From contig OY783193.1 in the NCBI GenBank assembly GCA_963678675.1, forward strand, positions 11,332,822 through 11,396,821: 64,000 nucleotides of DNA, in the 5' to 3' direction. Positions 24,179 to 38,052 of this stretch are shown in pieces; positions within the stretch are counted from its first letter, which is position 1; each line of letters begins with the position of its first letter. The notes under the pieces were generated by a model, which was not told the DNA's origin, made no database searches, and worked only from the letters and a program-made list of their open reading frames with translations. The stretch is from Xiphydria camelus (lineage: Eukaryota > Arthropoda > Insecta > Hymenoptera > Xiphydriidae). Both the position numbers and the translations under genes were made by a program.

Positions 24179-25456
24179 TCAAAGGAAATATGAAATAACG
24201 CTGATTTTGTGTATAAACAAATTTTTTTTTCCGCAAGAAATCATCGATATCTCGGTGTTCCGTTGAGATTTCCTCAATAAATATATCGTTTTCGTAATCA
24301 GCGCGAAAAAATACATAAGATAGGATGGTCGAGAATTCGATTCCAGAGATTTCAATTTTTTCGAAAAATGAAAATCTTCGGAATTGGAATCTCGACCACC
24401 CTATCCGATGTATTTTTTTACGCTGATTCCGAAAAGCACGGTTATTTGGTCGAAATCTCAAAGGAAATATGAAATAACGCTGATTTTGTGTATAAACAAA
24501 TTTTTTTTTCCGCAAGAAATCATCGATATCTCGGTGTTCCGTTGAGATTTCCTCAATAAATCTATCATTTTCGTAATCAGCGCGAAAAAATACATAAGAT
24601 AGGATGGTCGAGAATTCGATTCCAGAGATTTCGATTTTTGCGAAAAATCGCATTTTCTGTAAGGTCCCGACCTTACAGAAATTGTCAATTTTTTCGAAAA
24701 ATGAAAATCTTCGGAATTGGAATCTCGACCACCCTATCCGATGTATTTTTTTACGCTGATTCCGAAAAGCACGGTTATTTGGTCGAAATCTCAAAGGAAA
24801 TATGAAATAACGCTGATTTTGTGTATAAACAAATTTTTTTTTCCGCAAGAAATCATCGATATCTCGGTGTTCCGTTGAGATTTCCTCAATAAATCTATCG
24901 TTTTCGTAATCAGCGCGAAAAAATACATAAGATAGGATGGTCGAGAATTCGATTCCAGAGATTTCGATTTTTGCGAAAAATCGCATTTTCTGTAAGGTCC
25001 CGACCTTACAGAAATTGTCAATTTTTTCGAAAAATGAAAATCTTCGGAATTGGAATCTCGACCACCCTATCCGATGTATTTTTTTACGCTGATTCCGAAA
25101 AGCACGGTTATTTGGTCGAAATCTCAAAGGAAATATGAAATAACGCTGATTTTGTGTATAAACAAATTTTTTTTTCCGCAAGAAATCATCGATATCTCGG
25201 TGTTCCGTTGAGATTTCCTCAATAAATCTATCGTTTTCGTAATCAGCGCGAAAAAATACATAAGATAGGATGGTCGAGAATTCGATTCCAGAGATTTCGA
25301 TTTTTGCGAAAAATCGCATTTTCTGTAAGGTCCCGACCTTACAGAAATTGTCAATTTTTTCGAAAAATGAAAATCTTCGGAATTGGAATCTCGACCACCC
25401 TATCCGATGTATTTTTTTACGCTGATTCCGAAAAGCACGGTTATTTGGTCGAAATC
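23180..25456. repeat. Higher-order block A A D X B A A, copy 1
   Basis: This 2,277-bp block of seven monomers is defined by the marked D (CGACAACCC) and the 279-bp X. It recurs with the same order and length at 33445-35721, 54030-56306 and 59634-61910. Its ends are set by where the four copies stop sharing type order. Confidence 0.9.
24179..24457. repeat. 279-bp deleted monomer (X), copy 1
   Basis: This monomer lacks 54 bp covering the strong dyad and its hairpins. The junction lies at 24352-24360, where a single TCAATTTTT remains. In a full-length K copy two TCAATTTTT direct repeats lie exactly 54 bp apart, one created by the 1055A change, so the deletion fits loss between 9-bp direct repeats. 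The copy also carries 984A, as expected for a K parent. It is preceded by a D copy with CGACAACCC and followed by B A A. Confidence 0.95.
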
Positions 25457-28400
25457 TCAAAGGAAATATGAAATAACGCTGATTTTGTGTATAAACAAAT
25501 TTTTTTTTCCGCAAGAAATCATCGATATCTCGGTGTTCCGTTGAGATTTCCTCAATAAATCTATCGTTTTCGTAATCAGCGCGAAAAAATACATAAGATA
25601 GGATGGTCGAGAATTCGATTCCAGAGATTTCGATTTTTGCGAAAAATCGCATTTTCTGTAAGGTCCCGACCTTACAGAAATTGTCAATTTTTTCGAAAAA
25701 TGAAAATCTTCGGAATTGGAATCTCGACCACCCTATCCGATGTATTTTTTTACGCTGATTCCGAAAAGCACGGTTATTTGGTCGAAATCTCAAAGGAAAT
25801 ATGAAATAACGCTGATTTTGTGTATAAACAAATTTTTTTTTCCGCAAGAAATCATCGATATCTCGGTGTTCCGTTGAGATTTCCTCAATAAATCTATCGT
25901 TTTCGTAATCAGCGCGAAAAAATACATAAGATAGGATGGTCGAGAATTCGATTCCAGAGATTTCGATTTTTGCGAAAAATCGCATTTTCTGTAAGGTCCC
26001 GACCTTACAGAAATTGTCAATTTTTTCGAAAAATGAAAATCTTCGGAATTGGAATCTCGACCACCCTATCCGATGTATTTTTTTACGCTGATTCCGAAAA
26101 GCACGGTTATTTGGTCGAAATCTCAAAGGAAATATGAAATAACGCTGATTTTGTGTATAAACAAATTTTTTTTTCCGCAAGAAATCATCGATATCTCGGT
26201 GTTCCGTTGAGATTTCCTCAATAAATCTATCGTTTTCGTAATCAGCGCGAAAAAATACATAAGATAGGATGGTCGAGAATTCGATTCCAGAGATTTCGAT
26301 TTTTGCGAAAAATCGCATTTTCTGTAAGGTCCCGACCTTACAGAAATTGTCAATTTTTTCGAAAAATGAAAATCTTCGGAATTGGAATCTCGACCACCCT
26401 ATCCGATGTATTTTTTTACGCTGATTCCGAAAAGCACGGTTATTTGGTCGAAATCTCAAAGGAAATATGAAATAACGCTGATTTTGTGTATAAACAAATT
26501 TTTTTTTCCGCAAGAAATCATCGATATCTCGGTGTTCCGTTGAGATTTCCTCAATAAATATATCGTTTTCGTAATCAGCGCGAAAAAATACATAAGATAG
26601 GATGGTCGAGAATTCGATTCCAGAGATTTCAATTTTTGCGAAAAATCGCATTTTCTGTAAGGTCCCGACCTTACAGAAATTGTCAATTTTTTCGAAAAAT
26701 GAAAATCTTCGGAATTGGAATCTCGACCACCCTATCCGATGTATTTTTTTACGCTGATTCCGAAAAGCACGGTTATTTGGTCGAAATCTCAAAGGAAATA
26801 TGAAATAACGCTGATTTTGTGTATAAACAAATTTTTTTTCCGCAAGAAATCATCGATATCTCGGTGTTCCGTTGAGATTTACTCAATAAATCTATCGTTT
26901 TCGTAATCAGCGCGAAAAAATACATAAGATAGGATGGTCGAGAATTCGATTCCAGAGATTTCGATTTTTGCGAAAAATCGCATTTTCTGTAAGGTCCCGA
27001 CCTTACAGAAATTGTCAATTTTTTCGAAAAATGAAAATCTTCGGAATTGGAATCTCGACCACCCTATCCGATGTATTTTTTTACGCTGATTCCGAAAAGC
27101 ACGGTTATTTGGTCGAAATCTCAAAGGAAATATGAAATAACGCTGATTTTGTGTATAAACAAATTTTTTTTTCCGCAAGAAATCATCGATATCTCGGTGT
27201 TCCGTTGAGATTTCCTCAATAAATCTATCGTTTTCGTAATCAGCGCGAAAAAATACATAAGATAGGATGGTCGAGAATTCGATTCCAGAGATTTCGATTT
27301 TTGCGAAAAATCGCATTTTCTGTAAGGTCCCGACCTTACAGAAATTGTCAATTTTTTCGAAAAATGAAAATCTTCGGAATTGGAATCTCGACCACCCTAT
27401 CCGATGTATTTTTTTACGCTGATTCCGAAAAGCACGGTTATTTGGTCGAAATCTCAAAGGAAATATGAAATAACGCTGATTTTGTGTATAAACAAATTTT
27501 TTTTTCCGCAAGAAATCATCGATATCTCGGTGTTCCGTTGAGATTTCCTCAATAAATCTATCGTTTTCGTAATCAGCGCGAAAAAATACATAAGATAGGA
27601 TGGTCGAGAATTCGATTCCAGAGATTTCGATTTTTGCGAAAAATCGCATTTTCTGTAAGGTCCCGACCTTACAGAAATTGTCAATTTTTTCGAAAAATGA
27701 AAATCTTCGGAATTGGAATCTCGACCACCCTATCCGATGTATTTTTTTACGCTGATTCCGAAAAGCACGGTTATTTGGTCGAAATCTCAAAGGAAATATG
27801 AAATAACGCTGATTTTGTGTATAAACAAATTTTTTTTTCCGCAAGAAATCATCGATATCTCGGTGTTCCGTTGAGATTTCCTCAATAAATCTATCGTTTT
27901 CGTAATCAGCGCGAAAAAATACATAAGATAGGATGGTCGAGAATTCGATTCCAGAGATTTCGATTTTTGCGAAAAATCGCATTTTCTGTAAGGTCCCGAC
28001 CTTACAGAAATTGTCAATTTTTTCGAAAAATGAAAATCTTCGGAATTGGAATCTCGACCACCCTATCCGATGTATTTTTTTACGCTGATTCCGAAAAGCA
28101 CGGTTATTTGGTCGAAATCTCAAAGGAAATATGAAATAACGCTGATTTTGTGTATAAACAAATTTTTTTTTCCGCAAGAAATCATCGATATCTCGGTGTT
28201 CCGTTGAGATTTCCTCAATAAATCTATCGTTTTCGTAATCAGCGCGAAAAAATACATAAGATAGGATGGTCGAGAATTCGATTCCAGAGATTTCGATTTT
28301 TGCGAAAAATCGCATTTTCTGTAAGGTCCCGACCTTACAGAAATTGTCAATTTTTTCGAAAAATGAAAATCTTCGGAATTGGAATCTCGACCACCCTATC

Positions 28401-29451
28401 CGATGTATTTTTTTACGCTGATTCCGAAAAGCACGGTTATTTGGTCGAAATCTCAAAGGAAATATGAAATAACGCTGATTTTGTGTATAAACAAATTTTT
28501 TTTTCCGCAAGAAATCATCGATATCTCGGTGTTCCGTTGAGATTTCCTCAATAAATCTATCGTTTTCGTAATCAGCGCGAAAAAATACATAAGATAGGAT
28601 GGTCGAGAATTCGATTCCAGAGATTTCGATTTTTGCGAAAAATCGCATTTTCTGTAAGGTCCCGACCTTACAGAAATTGTCAATTTTTTCGAAAAATGAA
28701 AATCTTCGGAATTGGAATCTCGACCACCCTATCCGATGTATTTTTTTACGCTGATTCCGAAAAGCACGGTTATTTGGTCGAAATCTCAAAGGAAATATGA
28801 AATAACGCTGATTTTGTGTATAAACAAATTTTTTTTTCCGCAAGAAATCATCGATATCTCGGTGTTCCGTTGAGATTTCCTCAATAAATATATCGTTTTC
28901 GTAATCAGCGCGAAAAAATACATAAGATAGGATGGTCGAGAATTCGATTCCAGAGATTTCAATTTTTGCGAAAAATCGCATTTTCTGTAAGGTCCCGACC
29001 TTACAGAAATTGTCAATTTTTTCGAAAAATGAAAATCTTCGGAATTGGAATCTCGACCACCCTATCCGATGTATTTTTTTACGCTGATTCCGAAAAGCAC
29101 GGTTATTTGGTCGAAATCTCAAAGGAAATATGAAATAACGCTGATTTTGTGTATAAACAAATTTTTTTTTCCGCAAGAAATCATCGATATCTCGGTGTTC
29201 CGTTGAGATTTCCTCAATAAATCTATCATTTTCGTAATCAGCGCGAAAAAATACATAAGATAGGATGGTCGAGAATTCGATTCCAGAGATTTCGATTTTT
29301 GCGAAAAATCGCATTTTCTGTAAGGTCCCGACCTTACAGAAATTGTCAATTTTTTCGAAAAATGAAAATCTTCGGAATTGGAATCTCGACCACCCTAACC
29401 GATGTATTTTTTTACGCTGATTCCGAAAAGCACGGTTATTTGGTCGAAATC

Positions 29452-29783
29452 TCAAAGGAAATATGAAATAACGCTGATTTTGTGTATAAACAAATTTTTT
29501 TTCCGCAAGAAATCATCGATATCTCGGTGTTCCGTTGAGATTTACTCAATAAATCTATCGTTTTCGTAATCAGCGCGAAAAAATACATAAGATAGGATGG
29601 TCGAGAATTCGATTCCAGAGATTTCGATTTTTGCGAAAAATCGCATTTTCTGTAAGGTCCTGACCTTACAGAAATTGTCAATTTTTTCGAAAAATGAAAA
29701 TCTTCGGAATTGGAATCTCGACCACCCTATCCGATGTATTTTTTTACGCTGATTCCGAAAAGCACGGTTATTTGGTCGAAATC
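29452..29783. repeat. E monomer with a private tip change
   Basis: The palindrome tip reads GTCCTGACC where the consensus is GTCCCGACC (about 29661). Another E copy follows at once at 29784. Adjacent E copies occur elsewhere only at 56973 and 57305. Confidence 0.85.
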
Positions 29784-31780
29784 TCAAAGGAAATATGAAA
29801 TAACGCTGATTTTGTGTATAAACAAATTTTTTTTCCGCAAGACATCATCGATATCTCGGTGTTCCGTTGAGATTTACTCAATAAATCTATCGTTTTCGTA
29901 ATCAGCGCGAAAAAATACATAAGATAGGATGGTCGAGAATTCGATTCCAGAGATTTCGATTTTTGCGAAAAATCGCATTTTCTGTAAGGTCCCGACCTTA
30001 CAGAAATTGTCAATTTTTTCGAAAAATGAAAATCTTCGGAATTGGAATCTCGACCACCCTATCCGATGTATTTTTTTACGCTGATTCCGAAAAGCACGGT
30101 TATTTGGTCGAAATCTCAAAGGAAATATGAAATAACGCTGATTTTGTGTATAAACAAATTTTTTTTTCCGCAAGAAATCATCGATATCTCGGTGTTCCGT
30201 TGAGATTTCCTCAATAAATCTATCGTTTTCGTAATCAGCGCGAAAAAATACATAAGATAGGATGGTCGAGAATTCGATTCCAGAGATTTCGATTTTTGCG
30301 AAAAATCGCATTTTCTGTAAGGTCCCGACCTTACAGAAATTGTCAATTTTTTCGAAAAATGAAAATCTTCGGAATTGGAATCTCGACCACCCTATCCGAT
30401 GTATTTTTTTACGCTGATTCCGAAAAGCACGGTTATTTGGTCGAAATCTCAAAGGAAATATGAAATAACGCTGATTTTGTGTATAAACAAATTTTTTTTT
30501 CCGCAAGAAATCATCGATATCTCGGTGTTCCGTTGAGATTTCCTCAATAAATCTATCGTTTTCGTAATCAGCGCGAAAAAATACATAAGATAGGATGGTC
30601 GAGAATTCGATTCCAGAGATTTCGATTTTTGCGAAAAATCGCATTTTCTGTAAGGTCCCGACCTTACAGAAATTGTCAATTTTTTCGAAAAATGAAAATC
30701 TTCGGAATTGGAATCTCGACCACCCTATCCGATGTATTTTTTTACGCTGATTCCGAAAAGCACGGTTATTTGGTCGAAATCTCAAAGGAAATATGAAATA
30801 ACGCTGATTTTGTGTATAAACAAATTTTTTTTTCCGCAAGAAATCATCGATATCTCGGTGTTCCGTTGAGATTTCCTCAATAAATATATCGTTTTCGTAA
30901 TCAGCGCGAAAAAATACATAAGATAGGATGGTCGAGAATTCGATTCCAGAGATTTCAATTTTTGCGAAAAATCGCATTTTCTGTAAGGTCCCGACCTTAC
31001 AGAAATTGTCAATTTTTTCGAAAAATGAAAATCTTCGGAATTGGAATCTCGACCACCCTATCCGATGTATTTTTTTACGCTGATTCCGAAAAGCACGGTT
31101 ATTTGGTCGAAATCTCAAAGGAAATATGAAATAACGCTGATTTTGTGTATAAACAAATTTTTTTTTCCGCAAGAAATCATCGATATCTCGGTGTTCCGTT
31201 GAGATTTCCTCAATAAATCTATCATTTTCGTAATCAGCGCGAAAAAATACATAAGATAGGATGGTCGAGAATTCGATTCCAGAGATTTCGATTTTTGCGA
31301 AAAATCGCATTTTCTGTAAGGTCCCGACCTTACAGAAATTGTCAATTTTTTCGAAAAATGAAAATCTTCGGAATTGGAATCTCGACCACCCTAACCGATG
31401 TATTTTTTTACGCTGATTCCGAAAAGCACGGTTATTTGGTCGAAATCTCAAAGGAAATATGAAATAACGCTGATTTTGTGTATAAACAAATTTTTTTTTC
31501 CGCAAGAAATCATCGATATCTCGGTGTTCCGTTGAGATTTCCTCAATAAATATATCGTTTTCGTAATCAGCGCGAAAAAATACATAAGATAGGATGGTCG
31601 AGAATTCGATTCCAGAGATTTCGATTTTTGCGAAAAATCGCATTTTCTGTAAGGTCCCGACCTTACAGAAATTGTCAATTTTTTCGAAAAATGAAAATCT
31701 TCGGAATTGGAATCTCGACCACCCTATCCGATGTATTTTTTTACGCTGATTCCGAAAAGCACGGTTATTTGGTCGAAATC
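29784..31780. repeat. Higher-order 6-mer E A A K B C, copy 1
   Basis: This six-monomer unit is 1,997 bp (332 + 5 x 333). The same order and length occur at 40716-42712, 47706-49702 and 49703-51699. The B member carries CCCTAACC. This copy starts with a private A-to-C change (GACATC for GAAATC, about 29843) that is shared only with the E copy at 31781. Confidence 0.9.
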
Positions 31781-32112
31781 TCAAAGGAAATATGAAATAA
31801 CGCTGATTTTGTGTATAAACAAATTTTTTTTCCGCAAGACATCATCGATATCTCGGTGTTCCGTTGAGATTTACTCAATAAATCTATCGTTTTCGTAATC
31901 AGCGCGAAAAAATACATAAGATAGGATGGTCGAGAATTCGATTCCAGAGATTTCGATTTTTGCGAAAAATCGCATTTTCTGTAAGGTCCCGACCTTACAG
32001 AAATTGTCAATTTTTTCGAAAAATGAAAATCTTCGGAATTGGAATCTCGACCACCCTATCCGATGTATTTTTTTACGCTGATTCCGAAAAGCACGGTTAT
32101 TTGGTCGAAATC
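31781..32112. repeat. E monomer sharing the rare GACATC change
   Basis: GACATC near 31840 matches the E copy at 29784 and no other. The two copies bracket the 6-mer, so the 6-mer boundary here was probably made by an exchange one 1,997-bp unit apart. Confidence 0.85.
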
Positions 32113-33444
32113 TCAAAGGAAATATGAAATAACGCTGATTTTGTGTATAAACAAATTTTTTTTTCCGCAAGAAATCATCGATATCTCGGTGTTCCGTTGA
32201 GATTTCCTCAATAAATCTATCGTTTTCGTAATCAGCGCGAAAAAATACATAAGATAGGATGGTCGAGAATTCGATTCCAGAGATTTCGATTTTTGCGAAA
32301 AATCGCATTTTCTGTAAGGTCCCGACCTTACAGAAATTGTCAATTTTTTCGAAAAATGAAAATCTTCGGAATTGGAATCTCGACCACCCTATCCGATGTA
32401 TTTTTTTACGCTGATTCCGAAAAGCACGGTTATTTGGTCGAAATCTCAAAGGAAATATGAAATAACGCTGATTTTGTGTATAAACAAATTTTTTTTTCCG
32501 CAAGAAATCATCGATATCTCGGTGTTCCGTTGAGATTTCCTCAATAAATCTATCGTTTTCGTAATCAGCGCGAAAAAATACATAAGATAGGATGGTCGAG
32601 AATTCGATTCCAGAGATTTCGATTTTTGCGAAAAATCGCATTTTCTGTAAGGTCCCGACCTTACAGAAATTGTCAATTTTTTCGAAAAATGAAAATCTTC
32701 GGAATTGGAATCTCGACCACCCTATCCGATGTATTTTTTTACGCTGATTCCGAAAAGCACGGTTATTTGGTCGAAATCTCAAAGGAAATATGAAATAACG
32801 CTGATTTTGTGTATAAACAAATTTTTTTTTCCGCAAGAAATCATCGATATCTCGGTGTTCCGTTGAGATTTCCTCAATAAATATATCGTTTTCGTAATCA
32901 GCGCGAAAAAATACATAAGATAGGATGGTCGAGAATTCGATTCCAGAGATTTCGATTTTTGCGAAAAATCGCATTTTCTGTAAGGTCCCGACCTTACAGA
33001 AATTGTCAATTTTTTCGAAAAATGAAAATCTTCGGAATTGGAATCTCGACCACCCTATCCGATGTATTTTTTTACGCTGATTCCGAAAAGCACGGTTATT
33101 TGGTCGAAATCTCAAAGGAAATATGAAATAACGCTGATTTTGTGTATAAACAAATTTTTTTTTCCGCAAGAAATCATCGATATCTCGGTGTTCCGTTGAG
33201 ATTTCCTCAATAAATCTATCATTTTCGTAATCAGCGCGAAAAAATACATAAGATAGGATGGTCGAGAATTCGATTCCAGAGATTTCGATTTTTGCGAAAA
33301 ATCGCATTTTCTGTAAGGTCCCGACCTTACAGAAATTGTCAATTTTTTCGAAAAATGAAAATCTTCGGAATTGGAATCTCGACCACCCTATCCGATGTAT
33401 TTTTTTACGCTGATTCCGAAAAGCACGGTTATTTGGTCGAAATC

Positions 33445-35721
33445 TCAAAGGAAATATGAAATAACGCTGATTTTGTGTATAAACAAATTTTTTTTTCCGC
33501 AAGAAATCATCGATATCTCGGTGTTCCGTTGAGATTTCCTCAATAAATCTATCGTTTTCGTAATCAGCGCGAAAAAATACATAAGATAGGATGGTCGAGA
33601 ATTCGATTCCAGAGATTTCGATTTTTGCGAAAAATCGCATTTTCTGTAAGGTCCCGACCTTACAGAAATTGTCAATTTTTTCGAAAAATGAAAATCTTCG
33701 GAATTGGAATCTCGACCACCCTATCCGATGTATTTTTTTACGCTGATTCCGAAAAGCACGGTTATTTGGTCGAAATCTCAAAGGAAATATGAAATAACGC
33801 TGATTTTGTGTATAAACAAATTTTTTTTTCCGCAAGAAATCATCGATATCTCGGTGTTCCGTTGAGATTTCCTCAATAAATCTATCGTTTTCGTAATCAG
33901 CGCGAAAAAATACATAAGATAGGATGGTCGAGAATTCGATTCCAGAGATTTCGATTTTTGCGAAAAATCGCATTTTCTGTAAGGTCCCGACCTTACAGAA
34001 ATTGTCAATTTTTTCGAAAAATGAAAATCTTCGGAATTGGAATCTCGACCACCCTATCCGATGTATTTTTTTACGCTGATTCCGAAAAGCACGGTTATTT
34101 GGTCGAAATCTCAAAGGAAATATGAAATAACGCTGATTTTGTGTATAAACAAATTTTTTTTTCCGCAAGAAATCATCGATATCTCGGTGTTCCGTTGAGA
34201 TTTCCTCAAGAAATCTATCATTTTCGTAATCAGCGCGAAAAAATACATAAGATAGGATGGTCGAGAATTCGATTCCAGAGATTTCGATTTTTGCGAAAAA
34301 TCGCATTTTCTGTAAGGTCCCGACCTTACAGAAATTGTCAATTTTTTCGAAAAATGAAAATCTTCGGAATTGGAATCTCGACAACCCTATCCGATGTATT
34401 TTTTTACGCTGATTCCGAAAAGCACGGTTATTTGGTCGAAATCTCAAAGGAAATATGAAATAACGCTGATTTTGTGTATAAACAAATTTTTTTTTCCGCA
34501 AGAAATCATCGATATCTCGGTGTTCCGTTGAGATTTCCTCAATAAATATATCGTTTTCGTAATCAGCGCGAAAAAATACATAAGATAGGATGGTCGAGAA
34601 TTCGATTCCAGAGATTTCAATTTTTTCGAAAAATGAAAATCTTCGGAATTGGAATCTCGACCACCCTATCCGATGTATTTTTTTACGCTGATTCCGAAAA
34701 GCACGGTTATTTGGTCGAAATCTCAAAGGAAATATGAAATAACGCTGATTTTGTGTATAAACAAATTTTTTTTTCCGCAAGAAATCATCGATATCTCGGT
34801 GTTCCGTTGAGATTTCCTCAATAAATCTATCATTTTCGTAATCAGCGCGAAAAAATACATAAGATAGGATGGTCGAGAATTCGATTCCAGAGATTTCGAT
34901 TTTTGCGAAAAATCGCATTTTCTGTAAGGTCCCGACCTTACAGAAATTGTCAATTTTTTCGAAAAATGAAAATCTTCGGAATTGGAATCTCGACCACCCT
35001 ATCCGATGTATTTTTTTACGCTGATTCCGAAAAGCACGGTTATTTGGTCGAAATCTCAAAGGAAATATGAAATAACGCTGATTTTGTGTATAAACAAATT
35101 TTTTTTTCCGCAAGAAATCATCGATATCTCGGTGTTCCGTTGAGATTTCCTCAATAAATCTATCGTTTTCGTAATCAGCGCGAAAAAATACATAAGATAG
35201 GATGGTCGAGAATTCGATTCCAGAGATTTCGATTTTTGCGAAAAATCGCATTTTCTGTAAGGTCCCGACCTTACAGAAATTGTCAATTTTTTCGAAAAAT
35301 GAAAATCTTCGGAATTGGAATCTCGACCACCCTATCCGATGTATTTTTTTACGCTGATTCCGAAAAGCACGGTTATTTGGTCGAAATCTCAAAGGAAATA
35401 TGAAATAACGCTGATTTTGTGTATAAACAAATTTTTTTTTCCGCAAGAAATCATCGATATCTCGGTGTTCCGTTGAGATTTCCTCAATAAATCTATCGTT
35501 TTCGTAATCAGCGCGAAAAAATACATAAGATAGGATGGTCGAGAATTCGATTCCAGAGATTTCGATTTTTGCGAAAAATCGCATTTTCTGTAAGGTCCCG
35601 ACCTTACAGAAATTGTCAATTTTTTCGAAAAATGAAAATCTTCGGAATTGGAATCTCGACCACCCTATCCGATGTATTTTTTTACGCTGATTCCGAAAAG
35701 CACGGTTATTTGGTCGAAATC
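33445..35721. repeat. Higher-order block A A D X B A A, copy 2
   Basis: This has the same seven-monomer order and 2,277-bp length as copy 1. The following A run and then D2 at 36721 differ from copy 1, where K and E follow. Confidence 0.9.
34444..34722. repeat. 279-bp deleted monomer (X), copy 2
   Basis: The junction is the same as in copy 1, with the single TCAATTTTT at 34617-34625. The neighbours are also the same: a D copy with CGACAACCC before it and B A A after it. The shared flanks show amplification of one event. Confidence 0.95.
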
Positions 35722-36720
35722 TCAAAGGAAATATGAAATAACGCTGATTTTGTGTATAAACAAATTTTTTTTTCCGCAAGAAATCATCGATATCTCGGTG
35801 TTCCGTTGAGATTTCCTCAATAAATCTATCGTTTTCGTAATCAGCGCGAAAAAATACATAAGATAGGATGGTCGAGAATTCGATTCCAGAGATTTCGATT
35901 TTTGCGAAAAATCGCATTTTCTGTAAGGTCCCGACCTTACAGAAATTGTCAATTTTTTCGAAAAATGAAAATCTTCGGAATTGGAATCTCGACCACCCTA
36001 TCCGATGTATTTTTTTACGCTGATTCCGAAAAGCACGGTTATTTGGTCGAAATCTCAAAGGAAATATGAAATAACGCTGATTTTGTGTATAAACAAATTT
36101 TTTTTTCCGCAAGAAATCATCGATATCTCGGTGTTCCGTTGAGATTTCCTCAATAAATCTATCGTTTTCGTAATCAGCGCGAAAAAATACATAAGATAGG
36201 ATGGTCGAGAATTCGATTCCAGAGATTTCGATTTTTGCGAAAAATCGCATTTTCTGTAAGGTCCCGACCTTACAGAAATTGTCAATTTTTTCGAAAAATG
36301 AAAATCTTCGGAATTGGAATCTCGACCACCCTATCCGATGTATTTTTTTACGCTGATTCCGAAAAGCACGGTTATTTGGTCGAAATCTCAAAGGAAATAT
36401 GAAATAACGCTGATTTTGTGTATAAACAAATTTTTTTTTCCGCAAGAAATCATCGATATCTCGGTGTTCCGTTGAGATTTCCTCAATAAATCTATCGTTT
36501 TCGTAATCAGCGCGAAAAAATACATAAGATAGGATGGTCGAGAATTCGATTCCAGAGATTTCGATTTTTGCGAAAAATCGCATTTTCTGTAAGGTCCCGA
36601 CCTTACAGAAATTGTCAATTTTTTCGAAAAATGAAAATCTTCGGAATTGGAATCTCGACCACCCTATCCGATGTATTTTTTTACGCTGATTCCGAAAAGC
36701 ACGGTTATTTGGTCGAAATC

Positions 36721-38052
36721 TCAAAGGAAATATGAAATAACGCTGATTTTGTGTATAAACAAATTTTTTTTTCCGCAAGAAATCATCGATATCTCGGTGT
36801 TCCGTTGAGATTTCCTCAAGAAATCTATCATTTTCGTAATCAGCGCGAAAAAATACAATAGATAGGATGGTCGAGAATTCGATTCCAGAGATTTCGATTT
36901 TTGCGAAAAATCGCATTTTCTGTAAGGTCCCGACCTTACAGAAATTGTCAATTTTTTCGAAAAATGAAAATCTTCGGAATTGGAATCTCGACCACCCTAT
37001 CCGATGTATTTTTTTACGCTGATTCCGAAAAGCACGGTTATTTGGTCGAAATCTCAAAGGAAATATGAAATAACGCTGATTTTGTGTATAAACAAATTTT
37101 TTTTTCCGCAAGAAATCATCGATATCTCGGTGTTCCGTTGAGATTTCCTCAATAAATCTATCGTTTTCGTAATCAGCGCGAAAAAATACATAAGATAGGA
37201 TGGTCGAGAATTCGATTCCAGAGATTTCGATTTTTGCGAAAAATCGCATTTTCTGTAAGGTCCCGACCTTACAGAAATTGTCAATTTTTTCGAAAAATGA
37301 AAATCTTCGGAATTGGAATCTCGACCACCCTATCCGATGTATTTTTTTACGCTGATTCCGAAAAGCACGGTTATTTGGTCGAAATCTCAAAGGAAATATG
37401 AAATAACGCTGATTTTGTGTATAAACAAATTTTTTTTTCCGCAAGAAATCATCGATATCTCGGTGTTCCGTTGAGATTTCCTCAATAAATCTATCGTTTT
37501 CGTAATGAGCGCGAAAAAATACATAAGATAGGATGGTCGAGAATTCGATTCCAGAGATTTCGATTTTTGCGAAAAATCGCATTTTCTGTAAGGTCCCGAC
37601 CTTACAGAAATTGTCAATTTTTTCGAAAAATGAAAATCTTCGGAATTGGAATCTCGACCACCCTATCCGATGTATTTTTTTACGCTGATTCCGAAAAGCA
37701 CGGTTATTTGGTCGAAATCTCAAAGGAAATATGAAATAACGCTGATTTTGTGTATAAACAAATTTTTTTTTCCGCAAGAAATCATCGATATCTCGGTGTT
37801 CCGTTGAGATTTCCTCAATAAATCTATCATTTTCGTAATCAGCGCGAAAAAATACATAAGATAGGATGGTCGAGAATTCGATTCCAGAGATTTCGATTTT
37901 TGCGAAAAATCGCATTTTCTGTAAGGTCCCGACCTTACAGAAATTGTCAATTTTTTCGAAAAATGAAAATCTTCGGAATTGGAATCTCGACCACCCTAAC
38001 CGATGTATTTTTTTACGCTGATTCCGAAAAGCACGGTTATTTGGTCGAAATC
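36721..38052. repeat. D2 A A B marker block, copy 1
   Basis: Four monomers carry three rare markers in order: ACAATAG in D2, AATGAGC instead of AATCAGC in the second A (near 37507), and CCCTAACC in B. The same trio recurs at 44044 and 52698 and marks one position of the large higher-order repeat. Confidence 0.9.
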
